From Chthonomonas sp. UBA2362 (GTDB taxonomy: Bacteria > Armatimonadota > Fimbriimonadia > Fimbriimonadales > Fimbriimonadaceae): DNA of 64,000 bases. How positions within the stretch are numbered: position 1 is the first letter of the stretch; each line of letters opens with the position of its first letter. The stretch is from NCBI GenBank assembly GCA_002344135.1, contig DDTO01000004.1:296473-360472 (forward strand). Reading direction: 5' to 3'. Under the pieces are notes generated by a model, which was given only the letters and a program-made list of their open reading frames with translations, was not told the origin of the DNA and did no database searches. Shown here piece after piece: positions 35,581 through 43,601 of the stretch. The position numbers and the translations under genes are program-made.

Positions 35581-35656
35581 TGCCGCATAGCTCAGTCGGT
35601 AGAGCAGCTGACTGTTAATCAGCGGGTCGTAGGTTCGAGTCCTACTGCGGCAGCCA
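35581..35656 (+). tRNA. tRNA-Asn (anticodon GTT)
   Basis: The 76-nt cloverleaf has acceptor TGCCGCA/TGCGGCA, D-arm GCTC/GAGC, anticodon arm GCTGA-CTGTTAA-TCAGC with GTT at 35614-35616, T-arm GTAGG-TTCGAGT-CCTAC, discriminator G and encoded CCA. A TATATT -10-like element at 35565-35570 precedes it. Confidence 0.97.
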
Positions 35657-35668
35657 GATTTTGAACCT

Positions 35669-35700
35669 GAATCCTGTCCCGAAAGGGCAGGATTCTTTGC
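35669..35700 (+). terminator. Intrinsic terminator after tRNA-Asn
   Basis: An 11-bp stem (GAATCCTG-t-CCC at 35669-35680 with GGGCAGGATTC at 35685-35695), closed by a GAAA tetraloop and followed by TTTGCTT, lies 12 bases after the tRNA. One T is bulged. Confidence 0.8.
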
Positions 35701-35730
35701 TTAGTGCTTGGCGTAACAGAGCGGCCCTGA

Positions 35731-38238
35731 TTACTCTTCCGCGTCTTCTCCCAGGGCGTCGACCTCTTCCACATCGCCATCGTCCATGCCTTGCACGATC
35801 CGGGCGATGGACCGGACGGAGTCGCCGGCGGCGAGGTTGATGAGCTTGACGCCTTGAGTTACTCGCCCTACCTTGCGGAGGGCGTCGTTGATCGGCATGC
35901 GGATCGCCTTGCCCTGCGTGGTCATGATGAGGAGGCGATCGCCGTCTTGGACGATCTCGGCGCCGACCACGAGACCCGTCTTATCGGTGACGTTCATGGT
36001 GAGGATGCCCGAGCCGCCCCTATTTTGCACTCGGTACTCGGCAAGGGAAGTGCGCTTCCCAACGCCGTTTTCGCCGACAACGAGCAGTTCCATCGTGTCG
36101 TCCACGACTGCGGCGGAGATGACCTGATCGTCGGGCTTGTTGTCTTTGAACGTGATCGCCTTGACGCCGCCTGCGGCGCGTGATCGAGAGGTTGCCGTCG
36201 TTTCGTTGAATCGGATGGATTGACCGTAACGCGTGATAAGGATGACCTCGTCGCCTCCGCGTGTTCGCAGGGCCCAGCCAAGCTCGTCGCCTTCCTCGAT
36301 ATCGAATGCGATCAGGCCGTTATTCCGGATGTTCGCAAAAGCCTTCAGCGGGGTTCTCTTTACCTCGGCCCAGCGGTTGGCTCCTGTGCCGCGCGTGATC
36401 AGGGTGAGATAACCGTCGGCATTCAGGTCCTTGACGCTCACCGTTGCCGTAACGCGTTCGCCACCGATAATGTTGATGTAATTGATGACCGGCATGCCCT
36501 TTGCATAGCGGCCGCTTTCGGGAATCTCGTACGCCTTGAGTCGGTAGACCCGGCCGCGATCGGTGAAGAAGAAGATCGTGTGATGGGTATTGACCTGGAA
36601 CAGATGAGCCGGTTCGTCGTCGGCCTTGAGCGTGTTGTTCACGCCTTTGCCGCCACGATGCTGTTCGCGCCACGCGTCGATGCTTACCCGCTTGATGTAG
36701 CCATCACGCGAGATCGAGATAATGGCTTCTTCCTCGGGAATAAGGTCCTCGTCACTGAATTCTCCGGCTTCGCGAGAGATCAGCTTGGTCCGACGCTCGT
36801 CCCCGTGCTTATCGCGCAATGCCTCGACTTCCTCGCGAAGGACCGCAGTGAGGCGGATCGGGTCATTGAGGATGTCCATCAGGTTCTGGACTCTGCCGAC
36901 CGCTTCCTTAAAGCGTTGCTCGAGTTCCGACTGTTGCAGCTTGGTGAGCTGCCTGAGCGCCATGTTGAGTACGGCGTTGGCTTGAACCACCGACATTCGG
37001 AATCGTCGCACCATCTCGCTTCGGGCTTCTCCAGGGTCGTTGGAGGCACGGATGAGGGCGACGATGTCGTCCATGAACCGGCGAGCGATCTGGAATCCTT
37101 CGTTCAGGTGGACGTCGTTGAGAGCCCGGTAAAGCTCATGGCGCGTGCGTCGGTCGATGACGAGCCTTCGGTGCTTGATGTACTCATCGAGCAGTGTCAG
37201 CAAGGGTGCAGTTCGGGGAGCACCATCGACGAGGGAGAGCATAATACAGCCGAAGGTCGTTCTTAGTGGCGTATGCTTGAGCAGGTAGTTGAGCGCCTTG
37301 TTGGGCTGCACATCGCGCCGCACCTCGACTTCGACGCGCATGCCGCGTTTGTCGGAGAAATCGTCGACCCGAAGGATGCCGTCGAACTTGCGGTTCTTCG
37401 CGATGTCGGCAATCAACTTGACGAGGTTGGCCTTGTTCACTTGGTAGGGAAGTTCTGTGATCACGATGACCGACTTGCCGGCATCGCCGGTTTCGATCAT
37501 GGTCTTGGCCTGCATCGTCACCGAGCCGCGGCCAGTGAGATAGGCGTTCTTGATCCCCTGCGTCCCCATGATGATCCCGTAAGTAGGGAAGTCGGGTCCC
37601 GGAAGATGCTCCATGACTTCGTCCAAAGTGCAGTCGGGGTGCGCGAGACGGTGGAGGATTGCGTTGCAGACTTCCGTCAGGTTATGAGGCGGAAGGTTCG
37701 TCGCCATTCCCACTGCGATGCCGCTCCCTCCGTTGCAGAGGAGGTTGGGGAATTTTCCAGGGAGGCAAACCGGCTCGTTCGTCGTATTGGAGTAGTTCGG
37801 CATCCAGTCGACGGTTTCGCGGTCGAGGTCTTCGAGCATTTCGAGCGCGAGCGCCGTCAGGCGACACTCCGTATAACGCATAGCGGCGGGTGGATCGCCG
37901 TCGATGTTTCCGAAGTTGCCCTGACCGTCGATCAGCGGATAGCGCATGCTGAACGGCTGCGCCATGCGGACCAACGTCGGATAAATGACGGCCTCGCCGT
38001 GGGGGTGATAATCGCCGCTCGTGTCGCCGCAGACCTTGGCGCACTTTTTGTGGCCGGTATCCGGCCCGAGGTTGAGCATCCGCATCGCATAGAGGATGCG
38101 CCGCTGCACGGGTTTGAGCCCGTCGCGTACGTCGGGAAGTGCGCGCGCGATGATGACCGACATCGCGTAGTTGACGTAACTGCGGCTGAGTTCTTCGTCG
38201 ACGTTTACGGTTTGAATTCGGGGGTCTTGTCCTTCCAC
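35731..38238 (-). CDS. gyrA: DNA gyrase subunit A
   Basis: GyrA is the DNA-cutting subunit of gyrase, which introduces negative supercoils. The 835 residues include the catalytic Tyr122 in AAMRYTECRL, the SGDYHPHG motif, a coiled-coil region and a C-terminal six-bladed pinwheel with the gyrase box-like QNRGGSG segment (about residue 745). The C-terminal tail is acidic. The start is a GTG at 38238. In the quinolone-binding region position 83 is Ala and position 87 is Pro, unlike the Ser/Asp pair of E. coli. gyrB is not nearby. Confidence 0.95.
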   Translation of the reverse strand: MEGQDPRIQTVNVDEELSRSYVNYAMSVIIARALPDVRDGLKPVQRRILYAMRMLNLGPDTGHKKCAKVCGDTSGDYHPHGEAVIYPTLVRMAQPFSMRYPLIDGQGNFGNIDGDPPAAMRYTECRLTALALEMLEDLDRETVDWMPNYSNTTNEPVCLPGKFPNLLCNGGSGIAVGMATNLPPHNLTEVCNAILHRLAHPDCTLDEVMEHLPGPDFPTYGIIMGTQGIKNAYLTGRGSVTMQAKTMIETGDAGKSVIVITELPYQVNKANLVKLIADIAKNRKFDGILRVDDFSDKRGMRVEVEVRRDVQPNKALNYLLKHTPLRTTFGCIMLSLVDGAPRTAPLLTLLDEYIKHRRLVIDRRTRHELYRALNDVHLNEGFQIARRFMDDIVALIRASNDPGEARSEMVRRFRMSVVQANAVLNMALRQLTKLQQSELEQRFKEAVGRVQNLMDILNDPIRLTAVLREEVEALRDKHGDERRTKLISREAGEFSDEDLIPEEEAIISISRDGYIKRVSIDAWREQHRGGKGVNNTLKADDEPAHLFQVNTHHTIFFFTDRGRVYRLKAYEIPESGRYAKGMPVINYINIIGGERVTATVSVKDLNADGYLTLITRGTGANRWAEVKRTPLKAFANIRNNGLIAFDIEEGDELGWALRTRGGDEVILITRYGQSIRFNETTATSRSRAAGGVKAITFKDNKPDDQVISAAVVDDTMELLVVGENGVGKRTSLAEYRVQNRGGSGILTMNVTDKTGLVVGAEIVQDGDRLLIMTTQGKAIRMPINDALRKVGRVTQGVKLINLAAGDSVRSIARIVQGMDDGDVEEVDALGEDAEE

Positions 38239-38322
38239 GGTAACCTTTTTGAAGACGTGCGGGCGGCCAGAAGTGGCGCCGGAATGACTTCTATTGTACC
38301 TGGACTAAGGGGGGCACGCGGC

Positions 38323-38814
38323 CTAGCCGAAGCCTTGTAGATAGGGGCTGTATTGGCGGCTCGGGGTGTGGGTTCGTTCCATGGCTCGGGCGATGAGGTG
38401 GCCGAGAGCATCGCCATACTCTTCGAGGGTCAGGACGGAGCGAGTGCCGGTCGCGAGCGGACCATAAGGGGCGACGAAGCCGCCTTGGATCAGCGTCACG
38501 AGCCGCTCGCGGGCCACGCCCTTGAACACGGAGGACAGGCGTTTGGCATCGAACTTCACGGGTGTGAGGGTGAAGACGAACTTCGGCTTCGCAGTCGAAT
38601 ACAGACGCCAAAAACCTTCGAGAATCTGGAGGCGGCTCGCAACTTCGTCCTTCGGCTTGGTTGGTGGACTCGGCGCCGGAAGCTTAAGCACGGTCCGGAA
38701 GATCGTGTCGGTGCGCTGAATCGTCACTGCCAGTTCGCCCGTGCGCACGAGGTCTTCGCCGAAGGCGACGGCCGAAGCGAAGGCAGACAGGAAGAGAAGG
38801 GCACGTAAGGTCAT
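38323..38814 (-). CDS. Small secreted protein, possibly SLH-related
   Basis: The 163-residue product has a signal peptide (MTLRALLFLSAFASAVAFG). The mature part ends with KGVARERLVTLIQGGFVAPYG and TLEEYGDALGHLIARAMERT, which loosely follows the S-layer-homology pattern (Gly-Phe-Val step, then an acidic start of a last helix). It overlaps the mreB stop by ATGA, so it is the third gene of the murA-mreB operon. A role in envelope attachment is only suggested by context. Confidence 0.65.
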   Translation of the reverse strand: MTLRALLFLSAFASAVAFGEDLVRTGELAVTIQRTDTIFRTVLKLPAPSPPTKPKDEVASRLQILEGFWRLYSTAKPKFVFTLTPVKFDAKRLSSVFKGVARERLVTLIQGGFVAPYGPLATGTRSVLTLEEYGDALGHLIARAMERTHTPSRQYSPYLQGFG

Positions 38815-39824
38815 ATCGTGGTCACCGCCCCGCTCGCCCTAATCGCGGGGAGTTCCTCGAGCGCTCGACCGGTGCCGATCGCCACGCAGTGCATGGCGTT
38901 TTCCGCGACGTGGACCGGGATGTCGGTGACGCTCTGGAGGAACTTGTCGAGGCCACGGAGGAGGGCGCCGCCTCCGGTGAGCGTGATGCCGCGCTGCATG
39001 AGGTCGCTCGCGAGTTCGGGAGGGGTTTCCTCGAGCACGGAGCAGATCTTCTCGGTTATCTGGCGAACCGGCTCGGCGAGCGCCTCGCGAATCTCGTCAC
39101 TCGTCACTTCCACGATCCTCGGCAGGCCGGCCACGACATCGCGCCCGCGAACCTCCATCGTAAGTTCCTGGGCGAGTGGATAAGCCGAGCCGACCTTAAT
39201 CTTGACCTCCTCGGCGGTAGGTTCGCCGATAAGAAGGTTGTAGGTATTGCGGATGTGTCGGACGATCGCCTCGTCCATCTTATTCCCGGCCACGCGGATG
39301 CTCTGAGAAATGACGATGCCGCCCAAACTGATGACGGCGATGTCGGTCGTACCGCCCCCGATGTCGGCGACCATGTTGCCCCCCGGCGAGGCGATGGGGA
39401 GGCCGGCCCCAATGGCCGCAGCCATCGGCTCTTCGAAAGTCATGGCATGCCCTGCACCGGCCATCTTGGCCGCCTGGAGCACCGCGCGGCGCTCGACGTT
39501 GGTCACTCCCGACGGCACGCAAATCAGGACGGTGGGCTTAAAGAGTCGCTTCTTGCCACAGACCTGGTCGAGCAGGTGTTCGATCATGCGCAGCGTCGTT
39601 GTGTAGTCGGCGATGACCCCGTCCTTCATGGGCCGGATGGCCGTGATGTTGCCTGGTGTGCGCCCGAGCATCTCGCGAGCCGCGTTGCCGACCGCGAGGA
39701 CCCGTTTGGTGTTGGTGGCGACGGCGACGACCGTGGGTTCTTCGAGCACCACGCCTTTGCCCCGTCGGTAGACGAGGATGTTGGCTGTGCCGAGGTCGAT
39801 GCCGATTTCGGGGACGAATCTCAA
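38811..39824 (-). CDS. mreB: Rod-shape-determining protein MreB
   Basis: MreB is the bacterial actin that guides lateral wall synthesis at the inner membrane. The 337 residues show the actin-fold ATP motifs: IGIDLGTAN (phosphate 1), DIGGGTTDIAVIS (phosphate 2), FEEPMAAAIGAGLP and the adenosine motif LTGGGALLRGLDKF. The start is a TTG one base after the murA stop, so the genes are tightly coupled. No mreC or mreD follows; instead a small secreted protein overlaps the end. Length is normal. Confidence 0.95.
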   Translation of the reverse strand: MRFVPEIGIDLGTANILVYRRGKGVVLEEPTVVAVATNTKRVLAVGNAAREMLGRTPGNITAIRPMKDGVIADYTTTLRMIEHLLDQVCGKKRLFKPTVLICVPSGVTNVERRAVLQAAKMAGAGHAMTFEEPMAAAIGAGLPIASPGGNMVADIGGGTTDIAVISLGGIVISQSIRVAGNKMDEAIVRHIRNTYNLLIGEPTAEEVKIKVGSAYPLAQELTMEVRGRDVVAGLPRIVEVTSDEIREALAEPVRQITEKICSVLEETPPELASDLMQRGITLTGGGALLRGLDKFLQSVTDIPVHVAENAMHCVAIGTGRALEELPAIRASGAVTTI

Positions 39825-39825
39825 T

Positions 39826-41118
39826 TTAGGTTGGCTCGGTCAGCGAAGCGGCCCGCTCCCATTCTGCGGCCGGAATCCGTTCGACGTCGCCGCCTAGGCT
39901 GTTGAGGATGGATTCGAATCGTTCGTATCCGCGGTCGATGAAGTGGACGTTGCGGACGACCGTCTCGCCTTCGGCGGCGAGGCCTGCCAAGACGAGCGCC
40001 GCACCCGCGCGAAGATCGCTCGCCTCGACGACGGCGCCCTTGAGGTGAGGCACGCCCTCGATCAGCGTCGATCTCCCTTCCAGGCTCATCTTAGCGCCCA
40101 TTCGGTTAAGTTCGGTCACATGGCCGATCCGGCTTTCGTAGATGGTCTCCTCGACCACGCTCGTTCCTGCGGCGAGGGCGAGGGTGGCCGCCATGACTTG
40201 CTGCATGTCGGTCGGAAAGCCAGGGTAGGGCATCGTTTTAATGCGAATGCCTCGCAGTCGTCCGGGTGCACTTACCCGGACCCAGTCGGAGCCCTCGAAA
40301 GCCTCGGCGTTCGCTTCGCGGAGCTTGCTCACAAGGGAAGTCTGGTGCTCGGGCATGACGCCGCGAACCGTGATGTCACCCTTGGTGATGGCCCCTGCGA
40401 GGAGGTAGGTCCCTGCTTGAAGACGGTCTTCGGGGACTCGGAACTCGCACCCGGTCAATCGCTCGACGCCCTGAATCGTGATCTTGCTGGTTCCGGCGCC
40501 CTCGATTCTGGCGCCCATCCGGTTGAGGAACTCGGCCAGCGTGGTCACTTCGGGCTCCACGGCGGCATTGTCGATAACCGTCACTCCGCGGGCGAGGGCA
40601 GCGGTGGACATGAGGTGTTGAGTCGCGCCTGCGCTCGGAAAGTCGAAATAGATTTCGGCGCCGACCAATTCCCCGGCCTGCGCGTGGTACGAGCCGTTGA
40701 TGAGATCGACGGTCGCTCCGAGCAGAGCGAGGCCCTTCAAGTGGTAGTCGACGGGTCGGGCTCCGATCTTGCAACCGCCAGGGGCGGGCAGCTTCGCGCG
40801 GCCCACACGCGCCAAGAGCGGGCCGAGCAGGTAGAACGACGTCCGGATCGGGCGGACGCTTTCTTCGTCGGCTTCGTGCGAAGTGATGGTCGTGCAGTCG
40901 ATAAAGAGGCTGCCCTCTCTCCACTCGATTTGCGCGCCGAGGCGCTCGAGCAGGGCGAGCTTGTCGCGAATGTCGGACACGTTGGGCACGTTATGCAGCG
41001 CCACCGGGCCCTCGGCAAGGAGCACCGACGAAAGAATCGCAAGGGCGGCATTCTTGCTCCCGGGCACGTCCACTTCGCCCCTGAGGGGGTTTCCTCCGAT
41101 GATTCTCAGCACATCCAT
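39826..41118 (-). CDS. murA: UDP-N-acetylglucosamine 1-carboxyvinyltransferase
   Basis: MurA makes the first committed peptidoglycan precursor from UDP-GlcNAc and phosphoenolpyruvate. The 430 residues contain the substrate Lys22 in GSKNAAL and the catalytic Cys116 in PGGCKIGARPVD, so the fosfomycin target Cys is present. The DMQQVMAATLALA and RAGAALVLAGLAAEG blocks follow. A GGGAGGG RBS precedes the ATG at 41118. It is the first gene of the murA-mreB-small secreted protein operon, linking precursor synthesis with wall patterning. Confidence 0.96.
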   Translation of the reverse strand: MDVLRIIGGNPLRGEVDVPGSKNAALAILSSVLLAEGPVALHNVPNVSDIRDKLALLERLGAQIEWREGSLFIDCTTITSHEADEESVRPIRTSFYLLGPLLARVGRAKLPAPGGCKIGARPVDYHLKGLALLGATVDLINGSYHAQAGELVGAEIYFDFPSAGATQHLMSTAALARGVTVIDNAAVEPEVTTLAEFLNRMGARIEGAGTSKITIQGVERLTGCEFRVPEDRLQAGTYLLAGAITKGDITVRGVMPEHQTSLVSKLREANAEAFEGSDWVRVSAPGRLRGIRIKTMPYPGFPTDMQQVMAATLALAAGTSVVEETIYESRIGHVTELNRMGAKMSLEGRSTLIEGVPHLKGAVVEASDLRAGAALVLAGLAAEGETVVRNVHFIDRGYERFESILNSLGGDVERIPAAEWERAASLTEPT

Positions 41119-41268
41119 CCGTCCGTTTCCCTCCCTGGAATCCGACTCGATCCAGTTTAGCCCAGCCGTACGGGGCGAACGCTCATTTTACCTGGGACAG
41201 AGACCGAGTCGGCGGTATTGCTGCCTGGCGATCTTCAGCGGTCAAAGATCAGCCGCCGGCAAATGGGC

Positions 41269-41868
41269 TTACGGAACGACGACCGGAAGGGTCGCCTCGA
41301 CTCCGAACAGTTCGGCGTGGATCGTCCCGAAACCCGATTCGACAAAGAGGACACGGTTGCCTGTATCCAGAGTACCGATGCCCCCATCGACCCAGATCGT
41401 CGGTTTGAGGCCGCCCACTCTTTGGCCGCGGACGGTTGCCTTGACGACGCAAGTCGCCCCTCGTGCGACGGGCTGACCCACCAACTCAAGTTCGATCGAC
41501 TCGACAACAGTAGTGCTGCCCTTTGGTTCCGGCTCGATGTTGATGACGAAGCGCGCGTTCGGACCGACAACCACGTCGTAACTGCTCTGTTGAGTAGAAG
41601 CGGAGTCCAAGAGCGTCACGCGCATCGAACCAGGGGTCGGAACAGCCCCTCGGAAAACGCCCGAAGCATCCGTGGTGAGCAGCTGTGTGCTCTCTCCTTG
41701 CTCGATCGAGACCGTCATGGGTTCGCCGCCGATGCGGACTCGCCCGATCGGGATGTCGCCCTCACCGCGGGTAGGACCGCCCGAAACCACTCCCCCGCAC
41801 CCGAGGAGCAGGGCGCAGGTCAGCAAGGCGGCGGCAAGGCGGCAGGTTGTTAGGCGGTTCAGCATCAT
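41269..41868 (-). CDS. Lipoprotein with carboxypeptidase-regulatory-like domain
   Basis: The 199-residue product starts with a lipoprotein signal (LAAALLTCALLLGC). A small beta-sandwich-like segment follows (TTDASGVFRGAVPTPGSMRVTL), as in carboxypeptidase regulatory domains. A second half (VVKATVRGQRVGGLKPTIWV) resembles Ig-like modules. It overlaps the XRE-TPR regulator stop by ATGA and is therefore co-translated with it. The role is unknown. Confidence 0.7.
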   Translation of the reverse strand: MMLNRLTTCRLAAALLTCALLLGCGGVVSGGPTRGEGDIPIGRVRIGGEPMTVSIEQGESTQLLTTDASGVFRGAVPTPGSMRVTLLDSASTQQSSYDVVVGPNARFVINIEPEPKGSTTVVESIELELVGQPVARGATCVVKATVRGQRVGGLKPTIWVDGGIGTLDTGNRVLFVESGFGTIHAELFGVEATLPVVVP

Positions 41869-43451
41869 GGATTACCAAAAGCGGTCCAAGTCGGCGAGAG
41901 CACCGGCTTCGTTTCGATACCGTCTGAATTGACGCAGTGTATGTTTTGACGGCTCCAGCGCTCAGAGAATTCATCGCATTCGCGAGTTTGTTGCTTCGCA
42001 CCCTCGCTTTCGCCGGAGTCGACCAGGTACACGGCGAGCCGCTTGCGCTCGGCGGCAGCCATTAGAAGGTCGCCAGACGCTTCGGCGAGTGCGATGGCTT
42101 TTGTGCTTTCTCTGGCCGCGGAAGCCGGATCAGACCGACCCAGCACTGAAGCGTGCGCGGCAATCTGCCAAGCCAGCGGCGAGCCAAGGCTCGACGGATC
42201 GAGTGCATCGTGTCGAGCGGGACGGGGTGCATCCTGATCGAGGTGGCCCGATGCAGCGGTTTCCATGGCACGCCCGACCATTGCGAGGATGGGATACTGA
42301 TTCGCCTCACAGAAGGCTGCCAGCTGAGCGGCGTAGTCTTGGGCAGTCTCGTCCTCGCCTTTCGAATAGGCGATCTCGGAAAGCAGCAGCCGGGCTTCTG
42401 CCTCGGAGCGCCGGTGCTCGTGCAGGATTGCCTCACGCTGCCATCGCAGAGCCAGTAGCCGGGCATCGGCCAGATACCCTGCGATGAATAGCAGCCGTGC
42501 CTGGAGCAGCCCGGCGTAGCCTTGACGCGCCTTATCGCCGAGGAGATGAGCGCCGTCCGAGGCACGCGCAAGCCAGAGGCTGGATTCTTCCAGTCGCCCC
42601 TGCCGAAGCAGACAGCGACCAATCTGAAGGAAGCGCTCGAGGTTCTGATCGGTCGTCCCACTAGTCCCGGAGAGGGCGGTGCGGTTGAGGGCCTCCGATT
42701 CGAGCCAGCGACCGGCAGCGGCGTGAAGGCTAGCCAGATTGGCGATGACGTATGTACGTGCAGCCGGAGGGAGCATTTCGTCGGCCAGCAGCCGATCCAG
42801 TCGGCTCTTTGCATCGGCGAGATGACCCGTGCGCTCAGCCAGGGCGGCTAGCGAGACCTCGCCCTTCCAGCGCTGATCCGGTGCCAGATGGGCGATGGCT
42901 TCGTCGAAGCAGGAACGCGCTCGATCTAGCCGACCCGTGTTGATGAAGGCATATCCGAGCGATTGGCTGCATGCCGATGCTTCCGCCGCCTGGTGCCTCG
43001 CCAAGAACCCACTGCGAGCTGCCTGGAGATGCCCGACTGCTTCCAGGTAGTCGCCGTCGAGGAGGAGGGCGTTGCCGAGTCGTTTTTGGACCCCGGCAAG
43101 TTCGTATTGTCGCCCGCTGGCGGCAGCGAGTTCGACTTCCTTCGAGACAAGTTCGATGGCGCGGGTGAGGTTGGCATTGGACAGCAAGGCTCCGACCAGT
43201 TCCTCAAGCGGGCGACGGGTTTCGGCCGAGCCTATCTTCGGGCTAAAGTAACTGCCGGACTGTCCCGTAACTTCCGCGATCTGCTTGAGGCGCTGCGCAG
43301 AGACTCGCAAAGTTCCCGCGGCATAAGCGTAGATGGTGGGACGTGAGACCCCGATATGCCGGCCCAAGTCCTGGAGAGACAGCCCCGCCGACTGTGCCGC
43401 AGCCTTGATCCGCGCGCCGACCTCTCTCGCTTCTGGGCTGCCGCTCTTCAT
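41865..43451 (-). CDS. XRE-family HTH regulator with TPR-like repeats
   Basis: The 528-residue protein has an N-terminal XRE helix-turn-helix (residues 10-65: GARIKAAAQSAGLSLQDLGRHIG, then VSRPTIYAYAAGTLRV). TPR-like helical repeats follow (VQKRLGNALLLDGDYLEAVGHL, ACSQSLGYAFINTGRLDRARSC and others). The layout resembles peptide- or protein-sensing regulators of the Rgg/PlcR type, but no specific assignment is possible. It is followed by a lipoprotein gene with a 4-base overlap and preceded by tRNA-Cys. Confidence 0.8.
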   Translation of the reverse strand: MKSGSPEAREVGARIKAAAQSAGLSLQDLGRHIGVSRPTIYAYAAGTLRVSAQRLKQIAEVTGQSGSYFSPKIGSAETRRPLEELVGALLSNANLTRAIELVSKEVELAAASGRQYELAGVQKRLGNALLLDGDYLEAVGHLQAARSGFLARHQAAEASACSQSLGYAFINTGRLDRARSCFDEAIAHLAPDQRWKGEVSLAALAERTGHLADAKSRLDRLLADEMLPPAARTYVIANLASLHAAAGRWLESEALNRTALSGTSGTTDQNLERFLQIGRCLLRQGRLEESSLWLARASDGAHLLGDKARQGYAGLLQARLLFIAGYLADARLLALRWQREAILHEHRRSEAEARLLLSEIAYSKGEDETAQDYAAQLAAFCEANQYPILAMVGRAMETAASGHLDQDAPRPARHDALDPSSLGSPLAWQIAAHASVLGRSDPASAARESTKAIALAEASGDLLMAAAERKRLAVYLVDSGESEGAKQQTRECDEFSERWSRQNIHCVNSDGIETKPVLSPTWTAFGNP

Positions 43452-43511
43452 GTCTCGCGCTTCATTATAGAACGTCTATTCGGCGCGGACTAACGGCTCT
43501 ACGAGTGGTTT

Positions 43512-43587
43512 TGGAGGCGTCGAGCGGATTCGAACCGCTGAATGAGGGTTTTGCAGACCCTTCCCTTAACCACTTGGGTACGACGCC
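43512..43587 (-). tRNA. tRNA-Cys (anticodon GCA)
   Basis: On the minus strand the acceptor GGCGTCG/CGACGCC, anticodon arm AGGGT-CTGCAAA-ACCCT with GCA (complement of 43552-43554), T-arm GCGGTTCGAATCCGC, discriminator U (typical for Cys) and encoded CCA are all present over 76 nt. Confidence 0.96.
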
Positions 43588-43601
43588 TCAGGGACGCTAT
43601 T

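Noticed and set aside
36220..38340. Long plus-strand frames opposite gyrA
   Set aside because: They are shadows of a highly conserved essential gene.
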